The translations under genes were made by a program, and so were the position numbers. Shown here one piece after another: positions 18,833 to 29,389 of a stretch of DNA of 32,500 nt. The notes beneath the pieces were generated by a model that made no database searches, was not told the DNA's origin, and saw only the letters and a program-made list of their open reading frames with translations. How positions within the stretch are numbered: position 1 is the first letter of the stretch; each line of letters opens with the position of its first letter. Source of the stretch: Nemertoderma westbladi (Eukaryota; Xenacoelomorpha; Nemertodermatida; Nemertodermatidae); contig JAUCBJ010001770.1 in the NCBI GenBank assembly GCA_032718475.1, positions 1 through 32,500 on the forward strand. The letters are read 5' to 3'.

Positions 18833-21800
18833 TTAGAGTTGTAGATCACTGTCATTATCTACTGTGACTTTGTCCATTAAACTAACGCCCTGTGGTGTGG
18901 TCGGTGCTGCTTTTGAGTAACATATCATTGGCCCCAACTTGTATTTCATTTGCTCATTTCCATCGACTATGATTGGATCAGCGGGATTATCAGTGTTCTC
19001 GTCGAAACCGAATAGGTCGGTGAATTTAAACCCGCGAATGGGCAGGATTTGATTGTCTGTATCCACTCCGTCGTCCTGGAATATACCGGTCCATGTATTT
19101 AGGACTTGATTGCTGTTGGCTCCAATTTCATCATCAGCTTTAAAGTTAACCCAAAAGTGGTTGTTATCGTTTTGTTCTAGATAGGGTATTGCTTTCTGTT
19201 GGTTTATTTGAACATGATTTGTTACAACTTCTATGGTCTGTTGGCATACTGCAGACTTGACAACGATTTGACGTAGTTCTTCCCAAGCCCACTTGGATCT
19301 CCATGGGAACTCTTGACCTCCACAACCTTTATCCTTTAAATCGTCTTTTAAACTAGGAGAAAGGCGACAATTGGGGTTTATGAAGCGGTTCTCTGGAATG
19401 CTGCTGTCGGACGTTGACACTTCCCACTCGTGATCGAAGTTTTTGTGGTCATCCCTGTAATAGGTTCCTTGCACAGCTTGCCAATCAGCATACCATTCGT
19501 CGAATCCTTCATAACTTACAAGGTACGTATCATATGCAGCATCCGGGGTTCCGGTAGCAGCTCCTTCGAAATTACCTAACTCAAAATTTCCAACCACATC
19601 AACATAGGGAGCAAACGATCTCATGGAATTGTCTGTGTAATCAATTTGACCTTTGGGGTAAATGACAGTGAGGATATTATCCGTAATATCTTTTTCTGTA
19701 AAATTGCAGAATACCTGTATAGTGTATGAAGGGGTGGAAGTTCCACCATCCATGTCAATTAGGTAAAACTTATTTTCATGAGCACCTTTTATCTCGTACC
19801 AATCAGTACAACTTTTCATGTTGGTTTCTCTTTCTTCACAACTGTTATACTCATACATCCAAACTTTTGCGGATGTTTGAATGAGATCACATTTATCTTG
19901 TGAATACCCATTGAAACATGCGCATTGTAAATTGCCTTTTGCCCGTTGGTAATAACACATGGCTTCATTCTTACAACTTTCTGCCAAATACTTGGGGCAG
20001 ATCCCACAACCAAGCATATCATTTGCTACATAGAATTTTATGGATTTAATTCCTGGGCTATCTATGAAGCTGGCAGCTACTTTCTGGTATTGTATATCGC
20101 CAACAGCGGTGTTGGACTTATCAGGTGGAGTGTTCCCACGTGTCTCAACAACATAGTTGCAATCAGCAGACGTTTGACTTCCAGGATTGCACATCGCAGC
20201 TACAATATTTTGATCAACAGGTCCATTGTTGGGGATGGTATCTGGATCCACTAGTTTAGCGATATCACGTTTAATAAACTTCCAGATCTTCCCAGGTCGT
20301 AAGAAATGAATCTCATTGGCTGTGGTTGCGGCAGCAGTAATTGGGCCATTTAGCTGTTGGAGTGTATTTAAATCTGTAATAACTGGGCTGGTATCTAATG
20401 TAAAAGTTTCTCCACTTTGAGTAAAAGCACGCACTTGGTTTGGCAAACCCCCTCCGCGGGTGTAAATTAAATAATTTGCAATTTTTCCTTGATTAGTATT
20501 GTCATTTGGGTCAGCATATGTAAAAGCAGCTTGAATTTCATCAGCTGCATTTGTAGTGGGAAATACATCTTCTAACTTCCTTGGCCAACCCCAGGTAATT
20601 CGGGAACCACCATCAGTGAAGGATGATGTGTACTGGTACACCCAGGTTATTCGTGTCGCTCCAGTACCACTGCTGACGAAGACATACTTGAATCCCGAAG
20701 TAGACCAGAGAAGTGCATCAACGGAGTTAGGGTTGCAATTATATGCTGAGCGGTCAGAGAACCAGCGGTAATTGTTTAGAACTGGCATCCCTCTAGCAAC
20801 ACGTTCAACCAATGGGTTACAATTGTAATAGAAAAAGTAATTATCTTCCCAGAACATAAAATCTTCATCCCATTGTACTCCAGCATCTGGGGGACTGGGA
20901 ACACCATTCCAGAATTGATCTATATCTCTGGGGTATCCCGGATCCACTGTGTTGAATATACGATCAAAGCGGTAGTAAGTTCCATCTTCATAAAATACGT
21001 AGACTTTACTCTCTTTATTGGAGAATGCGGCTTTTGGAACTTTGTCTGTAGGTAAACCCTTCCAGTGATCGGAAAATTGTTTTGGGTAAGAAGCATCTAA
21101 ACTGGCTATTGGTCCATTGTGTGGGATGTCACTAGGTGGGCGGTATTTATGGTTAATTGAGAATCGATATACTTCAATTTTGTTCTGCTTTAGGGATTTC
21201 AAGACAAAAACTTTGTCGATGTCTGCAAGGTAAAATACAGTATCCGGTTGAGATGGTGCATTGGGAAAGAGAGTGGAAAACGTAGACGGCACGTATTTTA
21301 CAGGGACCCCCCTAGAATCCATCTGCCACACATCGTCATTTGTATCCACATATAATATATGTGCAATTGGAGGTTCGGTTTGTAGACTTTGCGGAATTTT
21401 GATGATTGCTCGGGCATTTCCAGGGGCCCCTGAATTGGCAAACCGACAACCAAACAGATTCACTCCAACATCCTGGGGATAATCAAATGAAACACCGTAT
21501 CCGGTTATATATTTGTATATGTTTTGACCCTCAATGAAATAGTAGTCGTATTTTTTGCTGCCTGATGATGTTTCAACAGTGAGAGCTGCGTCCAGATTTA
21601 GCGGAACTCTTGGCCAATTGTTATCATATTGTGGTTTATCAGCGCGGAATATCGGGTAGCCTGGGACAATTCTATCGAAGACCAAATCCCATTTGTAATA
21701 GTTTTGACCCGAGACACTAGTTTGCGAATCTTCTGGGATATTCTTTGAAGCTTGCTTAAAGAAGTAAGCGTATGTCTGGCGCTGATTTTCCTTGTATGCA

Positions 21801-23241
21801 TTGATTCCCATTTCACTGAACACAACAGCATCGAAATCTATTGGGATTTGTTGAAATTTATTACCTTGATTATTACCACCGTAAGCGGCAACTGATTTTC
21901 TCGGAAAGGAACCTCCACTAGGAGTACCACCAAACACAGCGTATTGAGTGTCCCCATTTCCGTTTGATCTAAACAGATGAATTTCATTTAACGCGAAATT
22001 GTAAAACCCACCGCGAATTTGCGAATTACTTAGAGTTGTCCCAAAGTCAAAGACGGTATTTAAAGGCTGGCCACCTATACCAGTGTTATATTGGCCAGTT
22101 GCCTCATCCTTAGCTATGGTATATACAAATTCAATACTATTCACATCGCGAACAATCGCGTAGACGTTTCCATCGCTCGCAGGAAATACAGCCTTGACAA
22201 TTTGACCTCCGTCCGATTTCCCAATAAGGCATCTTTTGTTACACCCCAGAATGGTGTCTACGGCTTTAGGGCTTACGGGTTCTTGAAAATTGTTGTTGGA
22301 AGTTGCAGCAGTGGAGGATTTTGAGTAACCGTTTGAAGTAACGACACCGAATGCGTTACTGCCATCCCTATAAACAGCATTAACTTGACCACCAGATTGA
22401 AGATTGATACCAGTGATGGAGTTACTCCATGTACCTGCTGCACTGTACTGTATTTTCTGACCATTTGCCAGATACAGTAGAACGTTGTTGTCACCAATCC
22501 CCATGGCAGCTGTGACCGAGTTCGCATTCCAAGTGGCGCTGTTAGGATTGTTTGAGAAGTGAGCATCAAAGGTTTGTGAAGATTTTGGGTTGCTCCCTAC
22601 CTGACCTAAAATAAGTAAACAATTATCTTACGCCAATATTTAATTAATTGGATTTTGAAGTTGTCATTTTGTAGGTCATTCTGTAGGGTTTGAAGTTTTA
22701 ATGCACGTATTATAATTAGCGGCTTATTCGCCAGCGGCACCTAAATGCACGTGTGCAACTAAGTTGCCGCCAATTCGAACAGCATCGTGCGTAAGTTAAT
22801 TCGGAAATCATAGCTAACATATTATTTAATGGGGAGTTTGTCAACCGCTCAATCCAGTATTGTAATATTATATACATTTAATATTATTTTTGTATTATAC
22901 TAACTCTTATAAATATCTCCAGTTGTTCCCAACACATAATCACCACTCCCGTCGCCTTCTCTGTACGCCAATATAAGCGGCCCCTCAACGCCGGGGAATT
23001 CCGCCGTAATAAGCTTCGGGTAGCCGAAATCGATTTGAAATGTGTCGTCATTCCCTGCGGTCGTGCGACGGGTGCGGTAGACATAGGATCCAGTGAAAAC
23101 ATAGAACTGGTCGTTTTGTATCTCGACAACAGCATCTATTGCTCCGATTCCATTTCCGCAAGCAGAAAACCCGAACTGGGCGTTAGATGGCGAAACATTC
23201 CATATTAAAAAGAGTAACGTACTAATATGTTTGAGACTCAT
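18833..23241 (-). CDS. Large secreted hemopexin-repeat / EGF-like / fibrinogen-like protein
   Basis: Two exons (22905-23241 and 18833-22605) join in phase 1 across a 299-bp intron (donor GTTAGT, acceptor TTATTTTAG) into 1369 residues. A signal peptide spans residues 1-21 (ISTLLFLIWNVSPSNA, then QF). Hemopexin-like repeats follow: AIDAVV...FYVFTGSYVYR near 34, YYKWDLVFDRIVPGYP near 415, YYFIEGQNIYKY near 475, VYVFYEDGTYYRFDR near 645 followed by VDPGYPRDIDQFW and VPSPPDAG. About residues 976-1015 form an EGF-like module ending CACFNGYSQDKCDL. Residues 1040-1355 resemble a fibrinogen/fibrillar-collagen C-terminal fold: CTDWYEIKG, FYLIDMDGG, IQVFCNF, LRQIV..SAVCQQTIEV. It ends after a short polar tail. 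It should be secreted and bind matrix or ligand; the specific role is unknown. No transmembrane segment, protease domain or frameshift was seen, so it is not an MMP. Function is inference from domains only. Confidence 0.9.
22606..22904 (-). other. Intron of the hemopexin-like gene
   Basis: Begins GTTAGTATAA after ATAAGA and ends ACTTATTTTAG before GTCAGG. The phase-1 join makes a Ser codon and restores the reading frame from the signal-peptide exon (GDIYK) to QVGSNPK, which supports both boundaries. Confidence 0.9.
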
Positions 23242-23272
23242 TTTCTGGGTTTTTTTTCGGTATGAATTAATT

Positions 23273-23330
23273 AAATATAAATTATCCAACAGTTGCAGCA
23301 AAAGCCAAGAGGGAATGGCCGATGATTGGT
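23273..23330 (-). promoter_or_regulatory. Possible promoter of the hemopexin-like gene
   Basis: On the minus strand a CCAAT box lies at 23324-23328 in GACCAATCATCGGCC and an AT-rich TTTATATTTAA at 23273-23283, about 45 nt apart and 32-42 nt before the ATG. The spacing implies a very short leader, or a start site elsewhere. Confidence 0.3.
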
Positions 23331-23846
23331 CAGTGAGTGTAAATCCCACTCGGTGAAAAAATAACTAGGCCCTACCAATACAACCAAAAACTACTGAGAA
23401 ACGACAGCGAGAAATATGAACCTGTTTATCTAGTCTTGGCTCCCGTTTATTATTTATGGTTATAGGGCCTAATAGCATTTTACTGCAACCTGTTCAACAT
23501 CTCCGTCAATTAATTGGCGTTTTAATGGTTGTCGTTGTAGCGTTTACACCCTTTTTGGTCCGAATTACCATAAAGAGTGATTCTTTAGGCGGCCCTCACA
23601 TCACACGGTGCAACTTGTGTCTGCAAATTTTGCTCAAGAATGAAAATTATTTTAAAATAAATTATTAACAAGCCCAATCATTTATTTAATATATCTAAAT
23701 CACAAACATTAGGCCTGTAACATGTTATATAGTATAAAAATGACAGATAATAAACGTTTTAAGAATGTTGCTGGGAATATAACTTTTCAAAAATGCGTGC
23801 AGGCAGTGTTTTACTTCCAACACACTTTTGTTGTGCAATGTTTCTG
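23331..23846. other. Intergenic, nothing recognised
   Basis: No gene. The frame at 23456-23668 has no domain. Confidence 0.5.
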
Positions 23847-24094
23847 AAAGTGTCCAGCTACATGTTGGTGACACTAAGACAAGGTGGGCCTACTTCAGTG
23901 TGTTTCAGAAAGTGTCCAGCTACATGTTGGTGACACTCAGACGAGGTGGGCCTACTTCGGTTTGTTTCAGAAAGTGTCCAGCTACATGTTGGTGACACTC
24001 AGACGAGGTGGGCCAACTTCGGTTTGTTTCAGAAAGTGTCCAGCTACATGTTGGTGACACTCAGACGAGGTGGGCCTACTTCGGTGTGTTTCAG
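23847..24094 (+). repeat. 62-bp tandem repeat, exactly four copies
   Basis: Each unit begins AAAGTGTCCAGCTACATGTT and ends TTTCAG; four units fill 248 bp without slippage. The first unit is the most diverged (CTAAGACAAGG) and units 2-4 differ by single bases, suggesting expansion from the second unit. Confidence 0.95.
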
Positions 24095-25540
24095 ACATTA
24101 AGTTTCGGCAACAAAAGATGCCGCCTTACTGTAATTGTAAAAATGACCGTAACAATATTATAATGTTTTGTTTCTACATATCAAGATCGTTATTGTGATA
24201 AGAATATTAATTTTATTTGGCTTTAACTTAATAAAGCCACCATGGTGATGTATTCGGGAAAATGTCCCACCCACATTGGGTGGGTTACCTACTTGTGTGG
24301 CCAAATACCTACACCCACATCCTGTTTGCCAAATTACAGCCTATTCATCGCAAACTTACCTCGATGCGTCCATACGCTTCAGTTATTGTTATAGCAAAGT
24401 ATTAATATATTTTTGGCTTCGGGTTTGTTAGCCCCATGGACGAGCCCGACCAATAGAGAGTCCCCTCTTAACGTTCACTCAGCCAAGTTTTTCTAAACAC
24501 CCCTTTGTGGTTGGTGAATTATTGGAGATTAACTACTGTATATTTATTTGAATGCAGTGCGTATCGCTTTTACTAGCGAACGATAAAATGTGTTACACGT
24601 TGTCGTAATTGAATATCCGGGGTCGAGTTGGGAGACGGGATATTCGTGGTTATTGGAGGGCTGTACTAACTGGTACTGAGATTTAATCCTGTTAAATTTT
24701 CCTATTATAGACCATTTTTGCTACTGGTACATATTGTGCATTTGTTTGTGTTTATTTTAACAATACTGGGTTGTTGTATCACATTTTAACTCCAGTCGCA
24801 AACATGGCTCTAGTACAAACACACCAATATTCAGCGTTAACCGATTCAAATCAAGGAAACGGGAGAACGTATTTCACTTTCAGGAAGTCCGCCCTTTAGG
24901 GGAGGTGGAGGATTAGCTTCCACTAAGAGGCACAGCGAATTGTCTAGTACAAATCTGCCAAGTTTCAGCTTGACCCTATCCCGGGGTTACCTGGATAGTT
25001 CGGGTGCCGCGGTCGGTGGAGTAATAGAGATGATTTGGTTGCGCGGGGGTGTGGGCTAACAAACGTGTGGCGCCGTTTGATGTTGCGATCATAAACGCTG
25101 ACGCCACCACTTACACCCTCGTCAACCGGTCAACCGAGTCGCTCCTTGAGGAACGTTGCCGCTACAAAAGGCGCCACTACCACACTGTCTCTGAAGATCA
25201 CTCCGCTCGTGGGTACCACAGACGGTTCTTTGGTATCGTTAGACCCGCGTCCTCATCAACCACATTGCGGAGGACCTCGTACGGATTACAGGCAAATAAA
25301 TGGGAAGACATTTAATGTTTAGATATGTAGCCTTCTAGCGGCAGACTGAACTGATGGTGTCTGAAAGTCTCTAAAGATTATCAACTTTTGGTGTTTTTGA
25401 TGCCTACAAATTTTCAACTCGACAGCTTTAAATCCGACAAAGTTATTAGCATGTCAAAATCGTATAGACGACGACGACGACAACTATTTGACATTATTGA
25501 CCCACCACACCCCTAACAGTGTCAGTTCGCTATAAGGCTC
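24095..25540. other. Intergenic with a GC-richer island
   Basis: No gene can be named. The stretch 24880-25310 is clearly richer in G+C and CpG than its flanks, with an 88-codon open frame at 25049-25315 that starts at GTG and has no recognisable domain. It might be a degraded repeat or an unrecognised exon. (GAC)n occurs near 25468-25481. Confidence 0.4.
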
Positions 25541-25542
25541 AG

Positions 25543-25570
25543 GGCTTAGCCAACTTCGTAGCTCGCCCCA
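25543..25570 (-). repeat. Dispersed repeat fragment, copy 1
   Basis: On the minus strand TGGGGCGAGCTACGAAGTTG followed by GCTAAGCC. It aligns with two plus-strand sites at 26111-26137 and 28983-29010. Confidence 0.6.
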
Positions 25571-26110
25571 GGCCCAAAGCGAGCTTTATTAACTAACAGC
25601 CCTCGCAGCCCAGAAAACTGCAAAATTAGCAACAAGTATTGCGACCAATAGAATGGTAGTTTCTTCATTAGGAGCCCGCTCGACAGGCGGGATACTTACT
25701 GTAAAAATCTGCAGGATACTTACTGTAAAAATCTCAGGATATATAACACTGACTGACTGACTGACTGATAATTATCTAGGTTCAGCCACTTCCTGCCTGG
25801 CGATTTTGTTGAAATTTTAATAGTTGATTCCACGGAATCATTGGGCTGATTATTTTGTATAGGATATATGTAGAAAGTTCTTAAAAATAATATTCTTATT
25901 TTTTTTTATTACATAGGATTAGCATCATTTTTTAGCTGAAGCATTAATAGTGTAAATTAATTTAATTATATTTTAATACCATTACTACATTGGCATACTG
26001 TAAGATAAGTTTTAACATTTCTTACAAATAGTGGTGCGAGCATAAACCTCAAATCACGCAAATTTAAAAGAACTGGGTGTGTTGTCATAGCAAAGTTTCA
26101 TTTTTTATTA

Positions 26111-26137
26111 TGTGGGACGAGCCACAAAGTCAGCTAG
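26111..26137 (+). repeat. Dispersed repeat fragment, copy 2
   Basis: TGTGGGACGAGCCAC followed by AAAGTCAGCTAGCC. Its first 15 bases differ from the copy at 28983 by one base. Confidence 0.6.
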
Positions 26138-26470
26138 CCTCACGCCTTATAGTTTAGACAATTGTTTAGTTTACTTACTACTGACTGACATACTGTAGTT
26201 CATTTGTAATAGTCTTGGCTATGATTCTTCCCCCGGGCTCCTTCCAGCCAGCTTGCTGGCTTTCTAGTTTATCAATAGGACCTTTAAGAAACGGTTAAAT
26301 ATTAACCCGTGTAGTATATAGGCGTGGTGCGTATTTTGAGTTTTAGTGTGTATCAATCTAAAAATGTCTTATGTAAGTATGTATCTATATATGTTGTTGT
26401 TATACACTGTACAGTATGTATCTATGTAGGGTAGCGTGTATCCATCTTCAATAAATCATCAGTTTTTCAC

Positions 26471-26690
26471 ACAGTTTAGAGACTTTGCATAGTTACAAAG
26501 GTTCTTCAGGAATAATTTAGAATAAAAATGTTTTCATGCAAAACCGGAAGAGCGCAACGATGCTTATAATGTAGACGAGTATTCCTTGTCTATAGTCCTA
26601 AACCACCCGTCACGCACAGTTTCGAGACTTTGTATAAATATACACTAAAGGTTCCTCAGTCTTTGTTTAAATTAAAATATTTTCAGAGTA
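26471..26690 (+). repeat. Diverged direct duplication, about 147-bp spacing
   Basis: CACAGTTTAGAGACTTTGCA at 26471 and CACAGTTTCGAGACTTTGTA at 26618 are each followed by AAAGGTTC(T/C)TCAG, then a T/A-rich AAAAT(G/A)TTTTCA. They are two old copies of one unit. Confidence 0.65.
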
Positions 26691-27679
26691 AACAGGACGA
26701 GCTATACTGAGCTGGTTCGTTTCTAGTATCTAATATAATTTAAATTAAAAAGGTACTGTAACAAATTTTACTATTTAAAAAAACTGTAGGACGTATGGGA
26801 AAATTATAAGTTATTCGTTACAATATTTTAATTATTATTTAAAAGTTATTAGCATTTCAATATCATCGTAATAACAACGCGACAGTGATGACAATGGCAA
26901 CATTATCAAAAAGTTACAATGTTATGGGATTTAACGGATAATTAATGCAAACAATAAATAGCACTGATCCCAGTACACTTCATTTCTGTGTGCCTGATTT
27001 CACAGCAACTAATGGTGAAAACTAGAAAAGCATTCTACATTACCAATCTGGCAGATTACCTGAACTCCCATAAGCAGCTGCTGTAACTTACACAATAATT
27101 TTGATTTGATCAAAATCTTTAGCAAATATTTTGAGTGACAACTTAAAAGTATAGATACAGTAGTCCCACATATAGGCCCACATAAAATACAAGGCAAGTT
27201 GTCTGGCGTCGCACCCTTTTTGGACGGCATTTTAATAAACATTGTTAGTACGCGAACTGGCGATAAATACACAGTATAATTAGATGTGGTGTAGGGAACC
27301 CTACGGTTTAATATTGGGATACTGTGGTTACCATACGGACTATTCTCCGGTAGCACTTAGAGCCGCTTTATAAGCTAGGGCTGCTAAACGCTGATTTGCT
27401 GAACGTCCGTTTCCCTCATATCGCCTTTTCCACAGGAGTTTTTCTGGAACGCTGCTGGCGCTTAATATATAAAGCATACATTTTTATTTTATTAATTTTT
27501 TCAGTTTGCTCACCCAGACAATTTTCTTTCAGTTTTTCTTTATTTGAAATGACCTCGTCTTTACTTCTCCAGCGGAGCCCACTTAATCGTAGTCTGCGTG
27601 CGTTCACGAGGAGTAGTTGATCCAGGTGATATAGGTGATATCCTGGAGTTGCGACCACAAGCGGTTTACTCTCGCAACT

Positions 27680-28510
27680 GAAAGATTTGAGTATGAGAAC
27701 TCTCCAGGAGAAATACCGGCTCGGTCGTCGCCCGGGTCAACAAGGACCGCGTCCCTCAGTGGTACACCAGGCTGGGGTCGATAAATTGGCTACTGGAACA
27801 GAAGACAGAGAAGAAAGAAGAACCAACCTGTTGAAATGTAAAAAGATACTAAAGATTGCTACAATGAACGCACGCACGCTGAAAGCACAGATAACATCGA
27901 CATCATCTGCATCCAAGAACATCGGATTTGTCATGAAGACACTGCCATGAAGTACAATGACATTGGAAATAGATGGACGTTAGTAACATAGTAACAAGCT
28001 CAGCAGTAAGAAACTCGGCCAATGCATCAATTGGTGGAGTAGGAATTCTGCTAAGCCCATTTGCACTTAAAACCCTAAACAACATCGAATCTATAAATTC
28101 CAGGGTTATGATCGCAACATTTGATGGGAATCCCAAGACAACAGTTATATGTTGCTACAGTCCAACCAATGCCTCAGAGCCAGAACAAGCAGTCACGTTT
28201 TATGAAGATCTGAGTGGGCTTAGAAAGGACATTCCGAAACACAATGTTAAAGTCATTGCTGGTGACCTGAATGCGCAAATTGGCCCAGAAGACATCACGT
28301 GTTACACCTATAACACCAGTTCTAACAGAAATGGGAACTTACTTTTTGACCTAATGGAAGAGTGTGAATTGATACCAACAAACAACACATTCGAAAAGAG
28401 TAGGGGGAAGCTATAGACCTTTCAATACCCTAATGGAACCAAAGCACAACTTGATTACATCCTTATAAACAAAAAGTGGAGAAACAGCATGATCAACTGT
28501 GGAAGGATCT
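27680..28510 (+). pseudogene. Decayed APE-type LINE, endonuclease part
   Basis: Reads as the apurinic-endonuclease domain of a non-LTR retrotransposon: ATMNARTLKA near 27860, then in another frame DIDIICIQEHRICHED (27897-27945), ASIGGVGILLSP (28023-28058), VICCYSPTNASEPEQAV, AGDLNAQIG (28258-28284) and QLDYILINKKW (28449-28481). Damage seen: a small deletion near 27888, an exact 8-bp tandem duplication TAGTAACA at 27981-27996 that shifts frame, and TAG at 28414-28416 where the family has Trp. It stops matching at about 28510. Clade not settled; an RTE/CFDP2-like group is likely. Confidence 0.85.
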
Positions 28511-28574
28511 CATTTCCACTGTCCGATTTCGCTCGACCTAGTAGTAGTAGTAGTAGTAGTATTAACATTAAAAG

Positions 28575-28750
28575 TCATTAATGTAGAATTTGTGCATCCT
28601 GCTAATTAATGTATTAGAAAACATGGCGATGTCATCTGCAAAGTCGATGTCTGTGACTGCAAGAGCAGGATTCCCTGCTGCTTCTATGTTCGACTGTAGT
28701 GTCAACCTAAGATCTTCACCTGTTGTTGCTATCCACCCTGCGTAATCCAA
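28575..28750 (-). pseudogene. Reverse-oriented fragment of a second LINE reverse transcriptase
   Basis: A short minus-strand frame contains AVTDIDFADDIAMFSNTL, the RT active-site motif (FADD) of APE-type LINEs. It is related to, but distinct from, the YLTDLDFADDLGVLSESL of the host element, so it is not simply an inverted piece of the same copy. Confidence 0.75.
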
Positions 28751-28982
28751 TACAATTATGAATAGTGTTTATTCATCGATTTTGGTGGTACACCGAGGTC
28801 TCATTTTTTTGGTTCGGCTGTGACAGAGGCTTTAGTTGCCACCCCCCCCCCCCCCCCCCTCCCCCCTAAACTTGCATTCATTGTTGTATTGCAAATATGA
28901 AAAGTGTTAATATTAATACATTTGAGAGTCAAAAAAATAAAGAGTTAATGCTTCCCTGTAGTTCGGCAGGCGTAAAATCACA

Positions 28983-29010
28983 TGTGGGGCGAGCCACGTA
29001 AGCCCTGGCG
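28983..29010 (+). repeat. Dispersed repeat fragment, copy 3
   Basis: TGTGGGGCGAGCCAC followed by GTAAGCCCTGG, then CGTCATCGTCGTTGTCG and GCTAATAAGTCAGTCAATC within 90 bp. Copy 1 is flanked on its minus strand by CGTCGTCGTCGTC and GCTAATAACTTTGTC in the same order, so the shared unit is longer than the core. Confidence 0.6.
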
Positions 29011-29389
29011 ATCCTCTCAGACCCGTTTTACGTCATCGTCGTTGTCGAAAAGGTTTGAACGCTAATAAGTCAGTCAATCTTTGATGAAATTGAACCAAAC
29101 AACTTGGTACAGATGTAGTTTATAAATAGTTTAGAAATTCTACACACATACATACTTATATAGTTCACCTGTCGACCGCTAGGGGCCGTATCACTAGGTC
29201 CACTAATTGTACCTCTACGCAAAAGCTCACCTGGACTTACGTGGCGAAGTCCCCATGTTCGTGTTTCTATAAGTAGGTGTTGTTATATATTTTCCTTGTG
29301 GGGCTGAACTCAATGTTTGGTGGCTGCCCATGCAATTCCCAACACGTTCTTCAGGACTATCAGCTTTTACAGGAAAAAGGAAAAGGGCC

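Larger units (their letters stand above)
25571..27600. other. Intergenic with degraded repeats
   Basis: No gene seen. It holds a 24-bp direct duplication (GGATACTTACTGTAAAAATC at about 25689 and 25713), a (CTGA)n microsatellite at 25750-25768, and two diverged copies of a segment beginning CACAGTTT(A/C)GAGACTTTG at 26471 and 26618. Frames at 27009-27356 (minus) and 27396-27658 have no domain; the latter may be LINE 5' UTR. Confidence 0.45.

Noticed and set aside
19946-20254. Plus-strand ORFs lying over the hemopexin-like exon
   Set aside because: Antisense shadows of the minus-strand coding frame.
22900-23349. Start of the hemopexin-like protein at the upstream in-frame Met (23349)
   Set aside because: The Met at 23241 puts a signal peptide directly at the N-terminus, and the extra 36 residues look like translated 5' flank.
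24804-24899. Short ATG-initiated 31-codon frame (MALVQTHQYSALTDSN start) with good context
   Set aside because: Looks coding-like but is short, stops at TAG and has no visible donor to extend it.
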